NCBI RefSeq assembly: GCF_031624395.1
Contig: NZ_JAMQON010000006.1
Coordinates: forward strand, 62,001 to 126,000
DNA length: 64,000 nt
Direction: 5' to 3'
Source of the DNA: Halomicroarcula saliterrae
GTDB lineage: Archaea > Halobacteriota > Halobacteria > Halobacteriales > Haloarculaceae
Position 1 is the stretch's first letter, and every line of letters starts with the position of its first letter. Both the position numbers and the translations under genes were made by a program. This document shows positions 1 through 8,206 of the stretch, in pieces. The notes beneath the pieces are model-generated. The model made no database searches and was not told the DNA's origin. It saw nothing but the letters and a program-made list of their open reading frames with translations.

Positions 1-254
1 ATGTTCGGTGGGAACCCCCAGCCAAGCATCAAAACTTTCGGTGGCATATCAGTAACCCGTACTGGTAAATCAAGTCAATACGGTAAATACGTTTGTGATA
101 GTCAGGGGCCACTCGTCGGGATATCGCCGTCGTATCGCTCCCCGCCAGATGTCGTCACTCGCGAAATTCACTGTGGCCGTTTCGATAGCTTCCCGGACGA
201 GCGAACTACCTTCCCGGAGAACACACCTATTCCTCTGGAGCGCCTCACGTCGCT
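1..254. other. Intergenic start of window, no gene recognised
   Basis: This stretch is less GC-rich than the genes that follow and contains no reading frame with haloarchaeal codon usage. An open frame from base 1 has no family resemblance and is rich in Ser, Arg and Pro, as expected for chance translation. It probably holds the promoter of the DUF4112 gene and the end of whatever lies upstream. Confidence 0.5.
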
Positions 255-641
255 ATGGAACCGGACCCGATAGCACCGGAAACGCAGCTGACCGAGCGGG
301 AGACGGCCGCCCTGAACCGTGTTCGCGTGGTCACGTACGCGCTCGACGATGCGGTCCGAATCCCGGGAACTGATTTCCGCTTCGGTCTCGACCCCGTGTT
401 GAGCCTCCTTCCGATTGCGGGTGACGCCGCCGCCGCGGTCATCTCGCTGTATCCCGTGGCCGAAGCGTACCGGCTCGGAGTACCGCGGCGGACGCTCGCG
501 GGGATGGTGCTGCTCGTCGCTGTCGACGCGGTCGCGGGCTCCGTCCCGCTGCTGGGGTCGGTGTTCGACGCCCTCTGGAGAGCCAACAGGTGGAATTATC
601 GGCTGCTCGAACGGCAGCTCACCGACCCATCCCGGGGGTAA
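255..641 (+). CDS. DUF4112 family membrane protein
   Basis: The 128-aa product matches the DUF4112 pattern: a short soluble N-terminus, then IPGTDFRFGLDPVLSLLPIAGD (split motif around residues 36-57), a hydrophobic segment, and a second SVPLLGSVFDALWRANRWN block near residues 95-115. Families of this type have two membrane-embedded segments; the molecular function is unknown. The ATG at 255 is the first start after the AT-rich leader. It stands alone, 134 bases before malQ. The family call is made from motif memory and the role is not known. Confidence 0.8.
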   Translation: MEPDPIAPETQLTERETAALNRVRVVTYALDDAVRIPGTDFRFGLDPVLSLLPIAGDAAAAVISLYPVAEAYRLGVPRRTLAGMVLLVAVDAVAGSVPLLGSVFDALWRANRWNYRLLERQLTDPSRG

Positions 642-654
642 TCTCGAACCTCAT

Positions 655-712
655 GCACTCGCGCTCCTCCCGTACCCCTCAGCACTCGCGCCCTTCACGC
701 ACTCGCGCTCCT
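655..712. repeat. Three short direct repeats between DUF4112 gene and malQ
   Basis: A 14-base unit GCACTCGCGCTCCT occurs at 655-668 and 699-712, with a two-mismatch copy at 682-695. The copies sit in a pyrimidine-rich tract downstream of the DUF4112 stop and 60-120 bases upstream of malQ. Spacing (27 then 17 bases) is irregular, so this is not a CRISPR-like array. A role in termination or malQ control is possible but not shown. Confidence 0.5.
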
Positions 713-775
713 CACGGGGCCGTCGAAACCGCTCCGGTCAATACCTTGAAATAGCTGTGTCGGGAACCGGGTCGT

Positions 776-2266
776 ATGCGTTTTGAACGACAAAGTGGTG
801 TCTTTCTCCATCTCACGTCGCTCCCCGGCCCCCACGGCGTCGGTGACCTCGGCGCCGGGGCCCGGGAGTTTATCGACTTCCTCGCACAGGCCGACCAGTC
901 GCTGTGGCAGTTCTGCCCGCTGGGGCCGACCTCCAGCGCCCACGGGAACTCCCCGTATCAGGCCTACTCGGCCTTCGCCGGAAACCCGCTGCTCGTCGAC
1001 CTCCGTGACCTCGCCGACCGCGGCTATCTCGACGGCGCCGCGCTCGACGCGCCGGACGCGGCCTCCCCGCACGAGGTCCGGTACGAGGAGATAACCGCGT
1101 TCAAGGAGTCCCACCTCCGCGACGCACACGAGCGGTTCGTGGCCGACCCAAACGACGGCGACGAGCGGGCGTTCGAGGCGTTCTGCGAGACCGAGGCGGC
1201 GTGGCTCGACGACTACGCGCTGTTTATCGCGCTGAAAGCGGAGTTCGACGGGCAGCTCTGGACGGAGTGGCCCCACGAGATAGTGACGCGGGACCCGGAC
1301 GCCCTCGACGAGCGTCGCGAACAGCTCGCCGACGAGATACAGTACCACAAGTTCGTCCAGTGGGTCTTCGACGAGCAGTGGCAGGCGATGGCCGACTACG
1401 CGGCCGAACGGGGCGTCAAACTGGTCGGCGACCTGCCCATCTACGTCGCGCTGGACTCGGCGGACGTCTGGTCCGCTCCGGACGTGTTCCGGCTCGACGA
1501 GAACAACCAGCCCTCCGAGGTCGCCGGTGTGCCGCCAAACCCCGGTGACGACGGTCAGCGGTGGGGGAACCCGGTGTACGACTGGGACACCATCAGAGCG
1601 AACGATTTCGGGTGGTGGATACAGCGCTTCGAGCGCCTCTTCGACCAGGTCGACATCGCTCGTATCGACCACTTCAAAGGGTTCGACGAGTTCTGGGCTA
1701 TCCCGGCCGAGGCCGACAGCCCGGCGGCCGGTCAGTGGCGCGAAGGGCCGGGCCGGGAGTTCTTCGACCGAATCCGGGCCGAACTCGGCGAGCTCCCGTT
1801 CCTCGTCGAGGACCTCGGCTTTCTGGACGAGCGCATGGCCTCGCTGCGGGACCACTACGACTTCCCGGGGATGCGCGTCCCGCAGTACGCAGACTGGTGT
1901 GAACAGGGACACATGTACCAGCCGATGCACTACCCCGAACAGTCGGTGGGCTACACCAGCACCCACGACACCGACACCATCGTCGGCTACTGGCGCGAGC
2001 TGGGCGACCGCCAGCGCGACTGTCTCAAACACAACCTCGGGACGGACGGCGACGGTATCGAGTGGGACATGATAGAGGCGGTGTGGAACTCCGACGCCGT
2101 CGTCGCGATGACGACGATGCAGGACCTGCTGGGCCTCGATAGCGACGCGCGGTTCAACGTCCCCGGCACGGCGACGGGCAACTGGCGCTGGCGGGTGACC
2201 TCGGAGGGGCTGGAGGGCGACATCGCCACGGAACTGATGCTGGTCACCGACCGCACGATTCGGTAG
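776..2266 (+). CDS. malQ: 4-alpha-glucanotransferase (amylomaltase)
   Basis: A 496-aa GH77 enzyme, the normal length for MalQ. It transfers alpha-1,4-glucan chains between maltodextrins in the cytoplasm. The N-terminus (RQSGVFLHLTSLPGPHGVGDLG) and the NSPYQ motif are typical of GH77. The catalytic triad is visible: nucleophile Asp298 in RIDHFKGF, acid/base Glu345 in VEDLG, and Asp398 in THDTDT. There is no signal peptide. The ATG at 776 follows an AT-richer patch (around 740-752) at a distance that suits a short leader. It belongs functionally with the GH15 and GH13 genes at 24-31 kb, from which the polysaccharide cluster separates it. Confidence 0.97.
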   Translation: MRFERQSGVFLHLTSLPGPHGVGDLGAGAREFIDFLAQADQSLWQFCPLGPTSSAHGNSPYQAYSAFAGNPLLVDLRDLADRGYLDGAALDAPDAASPHEVRYEEITAFKESHLRDAHERFVADPNDGDERAFEAFCETEAAWLDDYALFIALKAEFDGQLWTEWPHEIVTRDPDALDERREQLADEIQYHKFVQWVFDEQWQAMADYAAERGVKLVGDLPIYVALDSADVWSAPDVFRLDENNQPSEVAGVPPNPGDDGQRWGNPVYDWDTIRANDFGWWIQRFERLFDQVDIARIDHFKGFDEFWAIPAEADSPAAGQWREGPGREFFDRIRAELGELPFLVEDLGFLDERMASLRDHYDFPGMRVPQYADWCEQGHMYQPMHYPEQSVGYTSTHDTDTIVGYWRELGDRQRDCLKHNLGTDGDGIEWDMIEAVWNSDAVVAMTTMQDLLGLDSDARFNVPGTATGNWRWRVTSEGLEGDIATELMLVTDRTIR

Positions 2267-2491
2267 CCGGCTGTTCTCTGGCTGGCTCGCCTCTCGAGGG
2301 TATTCTGCCCGTCTTTACGGCACAGAGCGGTAATCCGGACATACCTGTCGTCGCGCCTCCTAATCTGGTGATTACTTTGCTCACCTGCACAGCCACGTAC
2401 AGACGATGCCCAACCGGTCAGTTACACACACAACCCGCGCTGGTACTGTCGGAACGAGTCGCACGGACGAGCCGGACCAGTCAGCGATTCG

Positions 2492-3319
2492 ATGACAGAG
2501 GACACCCAGATACACACGACGCTGCTCGTAAACAGCGGGACGCTCCCGCGCTGGCAGCGGGACGCACTCCAGCGAATGGTGACCGAGACCGACGCCGAGA
2601 TAACACAGGTCGTCATCCGGGATTCGGAGTCGCGACAGGAGGGGCTCGCTGATTACGTACGGCACGCGACGGACCGCATCAGCGACTACCCGCTGTGGTC
2701 GCTCGTCGGTATCGTCCGGACGCTGACGGCGGACCCGGAGTACAAGCGCCACGTCCCCATCACCACCATCTCGGGGGTCGCCGGCGCGGAGTGGATATCC
2801 TGCCGGCCGAGGGCCGCCGACGGCGTCGGCAACGAACTCCCGGACGAGGTCGTCGAGCGGGTCAGGTCGGAGGCCGACGTGGCGGTCAGGTTCGGCTTTG
2901 GCATCCTGAAAGGTGACATCCTCGATGCGCCCACCCACGGCGTCCTGAGCTATCACCTCGGAGACATCAGGCAGTACCGCGGCCGTCCGGGCGGCCTCTG
3001 GGAGTTCCTCGCCGACGAGTCGGAGGTCGGCGTGACGGTCCAGCAACTCTCCGAGACGCTCGACGGCGGCCGAATCGTCACACTCGAACACGTTCGCGTC
3101 ACCGAGACCGACACGTGGCAGGATATCCGGCGTCGGTCGGTCGAGACGGCCCGCGGACTGCTCGCCGAGAGCGTCCGTCGGCTGACCGAACCCGGGTACA
3201 CGCCGGCGACGCCGGCCGAGACCGGGACGCTGTACACGCTCCCGCGGGGCGGAGCGGTGCTCGCCTATCTGCTGAAAAATAACCGGAATCGGTTGTGGCG
3301 AGTGTTACGGCCGACCTGA
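2492..3319 (+). CDS. Formyltransferase-fold protein
   Basis: The 275-aa product has the formyltransferase Rossmann fold used by methionyl-tRNA and sugar-nucleotide formyltransferases. The region GVLSYHLGDIRQYRGRPG (residues 150-167) aligns with the family active-site loop, and LDGGRIV carries the conserved Asp191. The usual catalytic Asn of the N-x-H triad is Ser153 here (S-Y-H instead of N-x-H), while His155 is kept. It lacks the C-terminal tRNA-binding domain expected of Fmt, so a small-molecule or sugar substrate is more likely. It is convergent with the beta-helix operon, two bases away. Substrate unknown. Confidence 0.75.
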   Translation: MTEDTQIHTTLLVNSGTLPRWQRDALQRMVTETDAEITQVVIRDSESRQEGLADYVRHATDRISDYPLWSLVGIVRTLTADPEYKRHVPITTISGVAGAEWISCRPRAADGVGNELPDEVVERVRSEADVAVRFGFGILKGDILDAPTHGVLSYHLGDIRQYRGRPGGLWEFLADESEVGVTVQQLSETLDGGRIVTLEHVRVTETDTWQDIRRRSVETARGLLAESVRRLTEPGYTPATPAETGTLYTLPRGGAVLAYLLKNNRNRLWRVLRPT

Positions 3320-3321
3320 GC

Positions 3322-5424
3322 TCACTCGTCCTGGACGCGGACGACACCGACGCCGCTCAGGGAGAGCGACTGGATCTGCCCGGTGTAGCGGAAGGCGTCC
3401 TGTCCGTCGCCGACGGAACCGACCGCGCGGTTGTCGTCGACGCTGTCCGTCGTCAGGTCGGCTGTCAGTCCGTCGTCGGGCTCCATGGTGCGTTCCTCGT
3501 CGCGCTCCAGCGTGCCGGTGACGGTGACGTCGTACTCGACGGCTTCGCCGAGCGTCCCGCTGCTGTCGATGATGAGCGTCTTCGGCGACGCGTCTTCGAC
3601 GGGCGTGAAGCCGCCGCTCCCATCACTTGACTCGTCCTCGCCGTCGCCGACCAGTTCGCCGAGCGAGACAGACTCGCCGTCGAGTGTCACCGACACTTCG
3701 TAGCCGTCGGTGACGACGAACTCGGTGATCGTTCCCGAGACGAGGTAACTGTCGACGGCGTCAGGGTTCATACTGACGCTGGTGGCCGTGTAGCTGCCGT
3801 CGTCGTTCTCGGTGATGGTGTCGGTCTCGGGCTCGGACTCGTCGCCGAACTCGATTGCACCGTCCGCGGTGAACGTGACGTCACAGTCGGTGTCGGGGTT
3901 GTCCGCGCTCGCGCGGATAGCCAGTTCCGTCGGCGACTGGTCGCCACCCTCCGGGGTGGACTCGACGCTCAGCGACTCCCCGTCGAGCGTCGCTGTCACG
4001 TCGTAGCCGGACGTGACTGTCACCGCGGTGACACTCCCGGCGACAGCGTAGGTGTCGATCGCGCCGGGGTCCATGCCGACGCTGGTAGCGGTGAAGCTGC
4101 CGTCGTCGTTCTCGGTGATGGTGTCGGTCCCGGGTTCGGACTCGTCACCGAAGGTCATCTCGCCGTCGGCGGTGACCGTGACGTCACAGTTCGCGTCGGG
4201 GTTGTCCGGACTGGCCGCTATGCGCAGCTGGCTCGGTCCGTCGCTGAACCCGCCGCTGTCGCTCCCACCGCCGGAGACCGGCTCTGGCGGCTCGGGGTTC
4301 TCGACGGGCGTCCACACCGTGTAGGACGTCGCCGGGGCCGTGGCCTCGCTGCCGGTGACCACGTCGAAGGAACTGGGCAGGCCGAACGTCCGGCCACCGC
4401 TCCCGCCGTCGGAGTCACCGCTGCTCTCGCCCTCCAGGGGGTTCCAGCGCCGCGATTCGATGTCCGTCCGGGGCTCGTCCCCGTTCGAGACGTCGCCGGA
4501 TATCTCGTCGCCCGAGAACAGCTGGTCGCTGACGACGCTGACGTTCGACAGCGAGGAGTCGTCGACGGCGCCGCCGGGGGCGCTCGCCGTGTCGAACACT
4601 TCGCGGCCGCCGAAGTTACCGAAGCGGGAGTTCGACACCTCGATGCTGTTGGAATCCGTCGCGTCGCCGCCCCAGTCGAGACACGGACCGTCCGCCGGGC
4701 CGGCGTTCTCGGTGACGAGCGCGTCGCAGTTCTCGATGACAGTCGTGCCGCCGCCCTCGAACTTGAACATCCGGGGGGTCCCGCGGTCCTCCGAACTGCT
4801 GCCCTCCTCCTTGAAGTTGGGCACGGTGCCGTCGGCGAGGTAGATACAGTCCTCGACGGTGACGCCGCCGGCGCGGATGGGGCCGGCGCAGTTGTGGAAC
4901 GCACAGCCCCGGAAGGTAACCGGCATCTCCTCGGTGTTGCGCTCGGAGTAGTAGAACGCCGAGTTCCCGTGCGGGCCGAAATAACAGTTCTCGACGAGCT
5001 GTTCGCCCGTCCCGCTGTCACACCGGGCGACGTAGCTGTCGGTCGGGTTCGCGGTCCCGTCGGGGAAGTTGAAGTTCACCCACTCCAGGCGACCGCCGCT
5101 GAGGTCGACGTCGATCTTGACCTGTTCTTCCGGTTTCTTCCCGAGGATATCGATGTTCTCGATGCGCAGGGTCCCGGCGGTGTCCATCGTCGCGTTCGAG
5201 TCCATCTCACAGTCGATAGAGACGCCGGCGGGGTCGCCGTAGATGGTCGCGTCGTCGGCCGAGAAGCCCAGATCGGAGTGACGTCCGGTGTACTCGCCTG
5301 CCGGGACGTACACCTGCACGCCGTTGCCGAGCGCGTCGTCGATCGCGCTTGGCAGGTCGTCGCCGCTGCTTACCTGTAGCTCTACCAGTTCGCTGCCGGG
5401 TCGGTCGGATGGAATAGATGGCAT
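3322..5424 (-). CDS. Parallel beta-helix protein with tandem C-terminal repeats, no signal peptide
   Basis: A 700-aa protein. Residues ~15-330 are a right-handed parallel beta-helix of the pectate-lyase-like type: VPAGEY, RIENIDILG, NFPDG and repeated short turns such as ENCYFG and VEDC. After a Gly/Ser-rich linker come two near-identical ~101-residue repeats and then a related C-terminal domain (PKTLIIDSSG...). No Tat or Sec signal is visible. The ATG at 5424 lies five bases after the upstream gene's stop; a GTG at 5439 is also possible and would overlap it. It is clearly paralogous to the upstream Tat-signal protein (VPAGxY, RIEN, NFPDG, CxFG shared). Likely binds or cleaves polysaccharide; activity unproven. 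Confidence 0.8.
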   Translation of the reverse strand: MPSIPSDRPGSELVELQVSSGDDLPSAIDDALGNGVQVYVPAGEYTGRHSDLGFSADDATIYGDPAGVSIDCEMDSNATMDTAGTLRIENIDILGKKPEEQVKIDVDLSGGRLEWVNFNFPDGTANPTDSYVARCDSGTGEQLVENCYFGPHGNSAFYYSERNTEEMPVTFRGCAFHNCAGPIRAGGVTVEDCIYLADGTVPNFKEEGSSSEDRGTPRMFKFEGGGTTVIENCDALVTENAGPADGPCLDWGGDATDSNSIEVSNSRFGNFGGREVFDTASAPGGAVDDSSLSNVSVVSDQLFSGDEISGDVSNGDEPRTDIESRRWNPLEGESSGDSDGGSGGRTFGLPSSFDVVTGSEATAPATSYTVWTPVENPEPPEPVSGGGSDSGGFSDGPSQLRIAASPDNPDANCDVTVTADGEMTFGDESEPGTDTITENDDGSFTATSVGMDPGAIDTYAVAGSVTAVTVTSGYDVTATLDGESLSVESTPEGGDQSPTELAIRASADNPDTDCDVTFTADGAIEFGDESEPETDTITENDDGSYTATSVSMNPDAVDSYLVSGTITEFVVTDGYEVSVTLDGESVSLGELVGDGEDESSDGSGGFTPVEDASPKTLIIDSSGTLGEAVEYDVTVTGTLERDEERTMEPDDGLTADLTTDSVDDNRAVGSVGDGQDAFRYTGQIQSLSLSGVGVVRVQDE
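3775..4245 (-). repeat. Tandem 303-bp coding repeat in the beta-helix gene
   Basis: The block starting GACGCTGGTGGCCGTG at 3775 recurs at 4078 as GACGCTGGTAGCGGTG, an offset of 303 bases or exactly 101 codons. Long stretches (for example CTGCCGTCGTCGTTCTCGG) are identical at the DNA level. The encoded repeats both contain NPD-x2-CDVT-x-TADG, FGDESEP-x-TDTITENDDGS and the TATS motif. They look like Ig/Big-type beta-sandwich domains. The near-identity at DNA level points to recent duplication or ongoing gene conversion. Confidence 0.85.
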
Positions 5425-5428
5425 CGTG

Positions 5429-6448
5429 TTAGGCCTCACTCACGTTGATACTCTCGCCTGTCCAGCCCGCTTCGATGTCCCAGCCGGTGGTAAAGAGCGT
5501 TTCCTGGTCGCCGTACGCCACGCGGAGGTCCCGCATGGCACCGGAGCCACCCTCGCCGCCGGCGGCGAAGTTGACGACGCTCGTCCCGGGGCCGGCCCAG
5601 TTGAAGTCACAGTCCTCGATGGTGAGGTCCGCGCCGGCGACGGGGACCTGCACGCCGTGTTGCTGGGCGCCGTCGTCGCCCGCGGGTCCGGCCGCGGTCG
5701 CCTCGAAGTAACAGCCACGCACCACGCTGTTGTCCGGCGCGGCCCGGAGGGCGGCCGTTCCGGTGTTGACGAACGAGCAGTCCTCGACGACGACGCGGCC
5801 GTCGCCGGAGCCCGCCGGGGCCGCTACCTGCAGCGCCACGTCGGCGAACTTCCCGAAGTGACAGCGCTTGACCCAGAGCAGCCCCGCGTGGGACCGCTGG
5901 GCGTGGACGCCGTTCGACGCCGAGTTCGCGACCGCGCCGTCGGGGAAGTTCACGTTGATGAGTTGCACGCTCGCGTCGGCGGCCGCGCCGACCTCCCAGC
6001 GGGACTGGGTCTGGCCGCTCGCCCCTTTGACAGTGACGTTCTCGATTCGGACCAGCCCGCTCGCCGCGGTGATGACCGGTCGAACCGCCGTCTCGGTGTC
6101 TTTCGGCCGCCTGAACGTGACGCCGTCGGGCGAGCCGATGAGCGCCGCGTTCGTGTACTCGCCGCCCAGCCCCGCGCCGGTGTACTGGTAGGTGCCGGCG
6201 GGGACGTGCACCTCTACGCCGTCGGCGAGGTGCGTCTCGAGATACGAGTCGATGCTGTCACCGTCGGTTAAGCCCTCGTTACCGAGGTCTACGACCTCGC
6301 TCGCGGCCGTCCTCGGTCCCGAACTGGGCGCCCCGAGGGCGCTGCCACTGGCAAGGGCCAGCGTCGTGACACCAGCGGCTTTCAGCACCGCTCGCCGACT
6401 GGTATGGTGTTGCTTACTCTCGTCGCCACCGGGTTCCTCGTGTGCCAT
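5429..6448 (-). CDS. Tat-exported parallel beta-helix protein
   Basis: A 339-aa protein starting at the ATG at 6448 (MAHEEPGGDE...). The N-terminus has the twin-arginine motif SRRAVLK followed by a hydrophobic Ala/Leu stretch and an A-x-A-like site (SALGAP), so export in folded form is expected. The mature part has beta-helix turns: VHVPAGTY, RIENVTVKG, NFPDG, CHFG and VVEDCSF. It is the N-terminal half paralogue of the gene just downstream, without the C-terminal repeats. A longer frame upstream of 6448 lacks a convincing start. A polysaccharide-binding or lyase role at the cell surface is inferred. Confidence 0.85.
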   Translation of the reverse strand: MAHEEPGGDESKQHHTSRRAVLKAAGVTTLALASGSALGAPSSGPRTAASEVVDLGNEGLTDGDSIDSYLETHLADGVEVHVPAGTYQYTGAGLGGEYTNAALIGSPDGVTFRRPKDTETAVRPVITAASGLVRIENVTVKGASGQTQSRWEVGAAADASVQLINVNFPDGAVANSASNGVHAQRSHAGLLWVKRCHFGKFADVALQVAAPAGSGDGRVVVEDCSFVNTGTAALRAAPDNSVVRGCYFEATAAGPAGDDGAQQHGVQVPVAGADLTIEDCDFNWAGPGTSVVNFAAGGEGGSGAMRDLRVAYGDQETLFTTGWDIEAGWTGESINVSEA

Positions 6449-6944
6449 GTCCCGGTAGGCAGGAGCTATACAAATAGTATTTCTGACCATTTACCGCCGG
6501 GAGCGAATCACCTTGCCGAGGTCTTCTCCCCACGAGGCCGAGATGAGTCCACAGTTACGTACCGATTGTTTCGGTTTTCCGCAAGTGATATTAGACTAAC
6601 ACCTTCGGCGAACTGCCCACTACAGAGTTCTAAGCAGGCGTTACCACGGATTCCGAGCGGTACGGTCGGTCACCGCGCCGACTGGGTCGCTGGGGCGCAC
6701 CGCGAGCCAGCGGCGTCCCGCGGACTGTCTGAGGGACTCGCTCTCGTGACGGAGACGCTCGCAGGGGAGCGACGGGGTTCGCGCTCGCGCCGACAGGTGA
6801 GTATCGGACACGGTCCGCCCGCTCAACAGAACATCGGACGCGCTTGGCTGGGAGCCCACCCACGCAACAAAACATCAGGGACACATCTGGCTGAGAGCCC
6901 GGCGGCGTGGACCCCGACCACGGTATCCACGCGACGAGTCCCAG
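6449..6944. other. 496-bp intergenic region before cluster A
   Basis: No gene is visible. An AT-richer patch around 6450-6600 probably holds the promoter of the leftward beta-helix operon. From 6640 the composition turns GC-rich without codon structure. The only clear element is a pair of imperfect direct repeats at 6824-6900. The region lies downstream of the leftward epimerase gene, so it may also hold its terminator. Confidence 0.5.
6824..6900. repeat. Imperfect ~35-bp direct repeat pair
   Basis: The sequence at 6824-6857 (CAACAGAACATCGG...GGCTGGGAGCCC) recurs at 6865-6900 as CAACAAAACATCAGG...GGCTGAGAGCCC, separated by seven bases. Both copies share the CAACA-AACATC start and the TGGCTG-GAGCCC end. 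The pair lies in non-coding DNA just past the epimerase stop. It could be a remnant of a longer duplicated element or a recombination scar; no function can be assigned. Confidence 0.55.
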
Positions 6945-7973
6945 TCAGATGAGTTCGTTCGTCCACGTCTCCGGCGTCTGCTCGTTCACGATTTCACATT
7001 CGAGGTGGTAGTCGAACTCCTTGGCACCGCGTTCGTCTATCCAGTCTATCATCTCCTGGAGCCCCTCGCGGAGCGTGTACTGTGCCTCGTAATCGAGCAG
7101 GCGTCGGGCCTTGTCGGCGGAGCAGTTCGCCAGCTTGACCTCCTGTGGGCGGTCGGGTTTGTAGATCGGGTCGAGGTCGAACTCGAGGAGGTCGGCGATG
7201 GTCTCGGCGAGGTGATTGATGGTGATGAACTCGTCGTCCGGGCCGATGTTGATGGCTTCGCCGGTGACGTTGTCGTAGTACGCGAGCTTTTGCAGCGGCC
7301 GGACGTCGTCCTGGATGAACGTGAAGCAGCGTTTCTGCTCGCCGTCGCCGTAGATAATCGGCTGTTTGCCCTGTAACATCCGGTTGATGAAGATGGCAGC
7401 GACGTTCCGGAACGGGTCGTCGTACCGCTGGCGCGGCCCGATGATGTTGTGTGGAACCGCGATGACGTACTCGAAGTCGTGTATCTCGGCCATCAGTTCG
7501 ACCATCTCCTCGGCGGCCACCTTGCTCACCGCGTACGGGTCCTGGGGTCGTGGCTCCATCTCCTCGGTGAACGGCGTCTCGTTTTCCCCGTACCGGGACA
7601 TGCTGGAACAGAACACGAACCGGTCGACGCCGACGTCGGCGGCCGCCGACAGCGTCGCGGACGTGGCCTGGTAGATGCTCCTGTTGATCCGACTCGGCGC
7701 GAACACGCTCAGCCCCTCGTAGGCGAGCGCGGCCGTGTGGTAGACGATGTCCGCCCCTTCCATCGCGGACTTCATCTCCCACACGTCGGTGCAGTCGACG
7801 TGGTAGAAATCCGCCTGTTCCGGGATGTTGGACTCGTAGCCGCCGACGAAGTTGTCGTTGCCGGCGACGTCGTATCCCTGTTCGATGAACGCATCGGCGA
7901 GATGACTGCCGAGAAACCCCGCGATTCCGGTTATGAATACTCTCTCGCTGTTTGCCGAGTGCATATCGGTCAT
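6945..7973 (-). CDS. NAD-dependent sugar-nucleotide epimerase/dehydratase
   Basis: A 342-aa extended short-chain dehydrogenase. The NAD-binding motif FITGIAGFLGSHL is near the N-terminus, a Ser-rich strand (FCSSMSRYGE) follows, and the catalytic YAVSK (Tyr-x3-Lys) is present, as are the HNIIGPRQRYDDPFRNV and GDGEQKRCFTFIQD segments typical of UDP-glucose 4-epimerase-like enzymes. It probably makes a UDP-sugar for the neighbouring glycosyltransferases. The exact substrate cannot be read from sequence. It lies on the same strand as the UGM-like gene, 233 bases downstream of it, so the two may have separate promoters. Confidence 0.88.
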   Translation of the reverse strand: MTDMHSANSERVFITGIAGFLGSHLADAFIEQGYDVAGNDNFVGGYESNIPEQADFYHVDCTDVWEMKSAMEGADIVYHTAALAYEGLSVFAPSRINRSIYQATSATLSAAADVGVDRFVFCSSMSRYGENETPFTEEMEPRPQDPYAVSKVAAEEMVELMAEIHDFEYVIAVPHNIIGPRQRYDDPFRNVAAIFINRMLQGKQPIIYGDGEQKRCFTFIQDDVRPLQKLAYYDNVTGEAINIGPDDEFITINHLAETIADLLEFDLDPIYKPDRPQEVKLANCSADKARRLLDYEAQYTLREGLQEMIDWIDERGAKEFDYHLECEIVNEQTPETWTNELI

Positions 7974-8206
7974 TCCAGTGTTAGTTGAGATATTCTATCG
8001 GTATAATAACAAATAGGCTACCGGCCGTATGAAGTCGCTAACATCGCGTCCCAGCCCGTAGCTGCCCGTGGGTCGGTACCGCTCGGAAGCCGCGCGCTCG
8101 CTGGAGCGGACTCGGGTCTTTCACGCGCGTGCAGGGGTGATCGACACGTGGCCATCCTGTGGGGAAGTCGGCTCGAAGCGGTTCTCAGCTGGTCCGGGCA
8201 CCGCCG

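Noticed and set aside
655-712. CRISPR-like array
   Set aside because: Only three 14-base copies with unequal spacing and no cas genes; no true array was found anywhere in the window.
695-2032. A 445-codon minus-strand open frame opposite malQ
   Set aside because: malQ has all GH77 motifs; the opposite frame has no recognisable domain.
6449-6944. tRNA or small RNA gene in the intergenic region
   Set aside because: No cloverleaf or conserved TTC-loop sequence could be built; only a direct repeat is visible.
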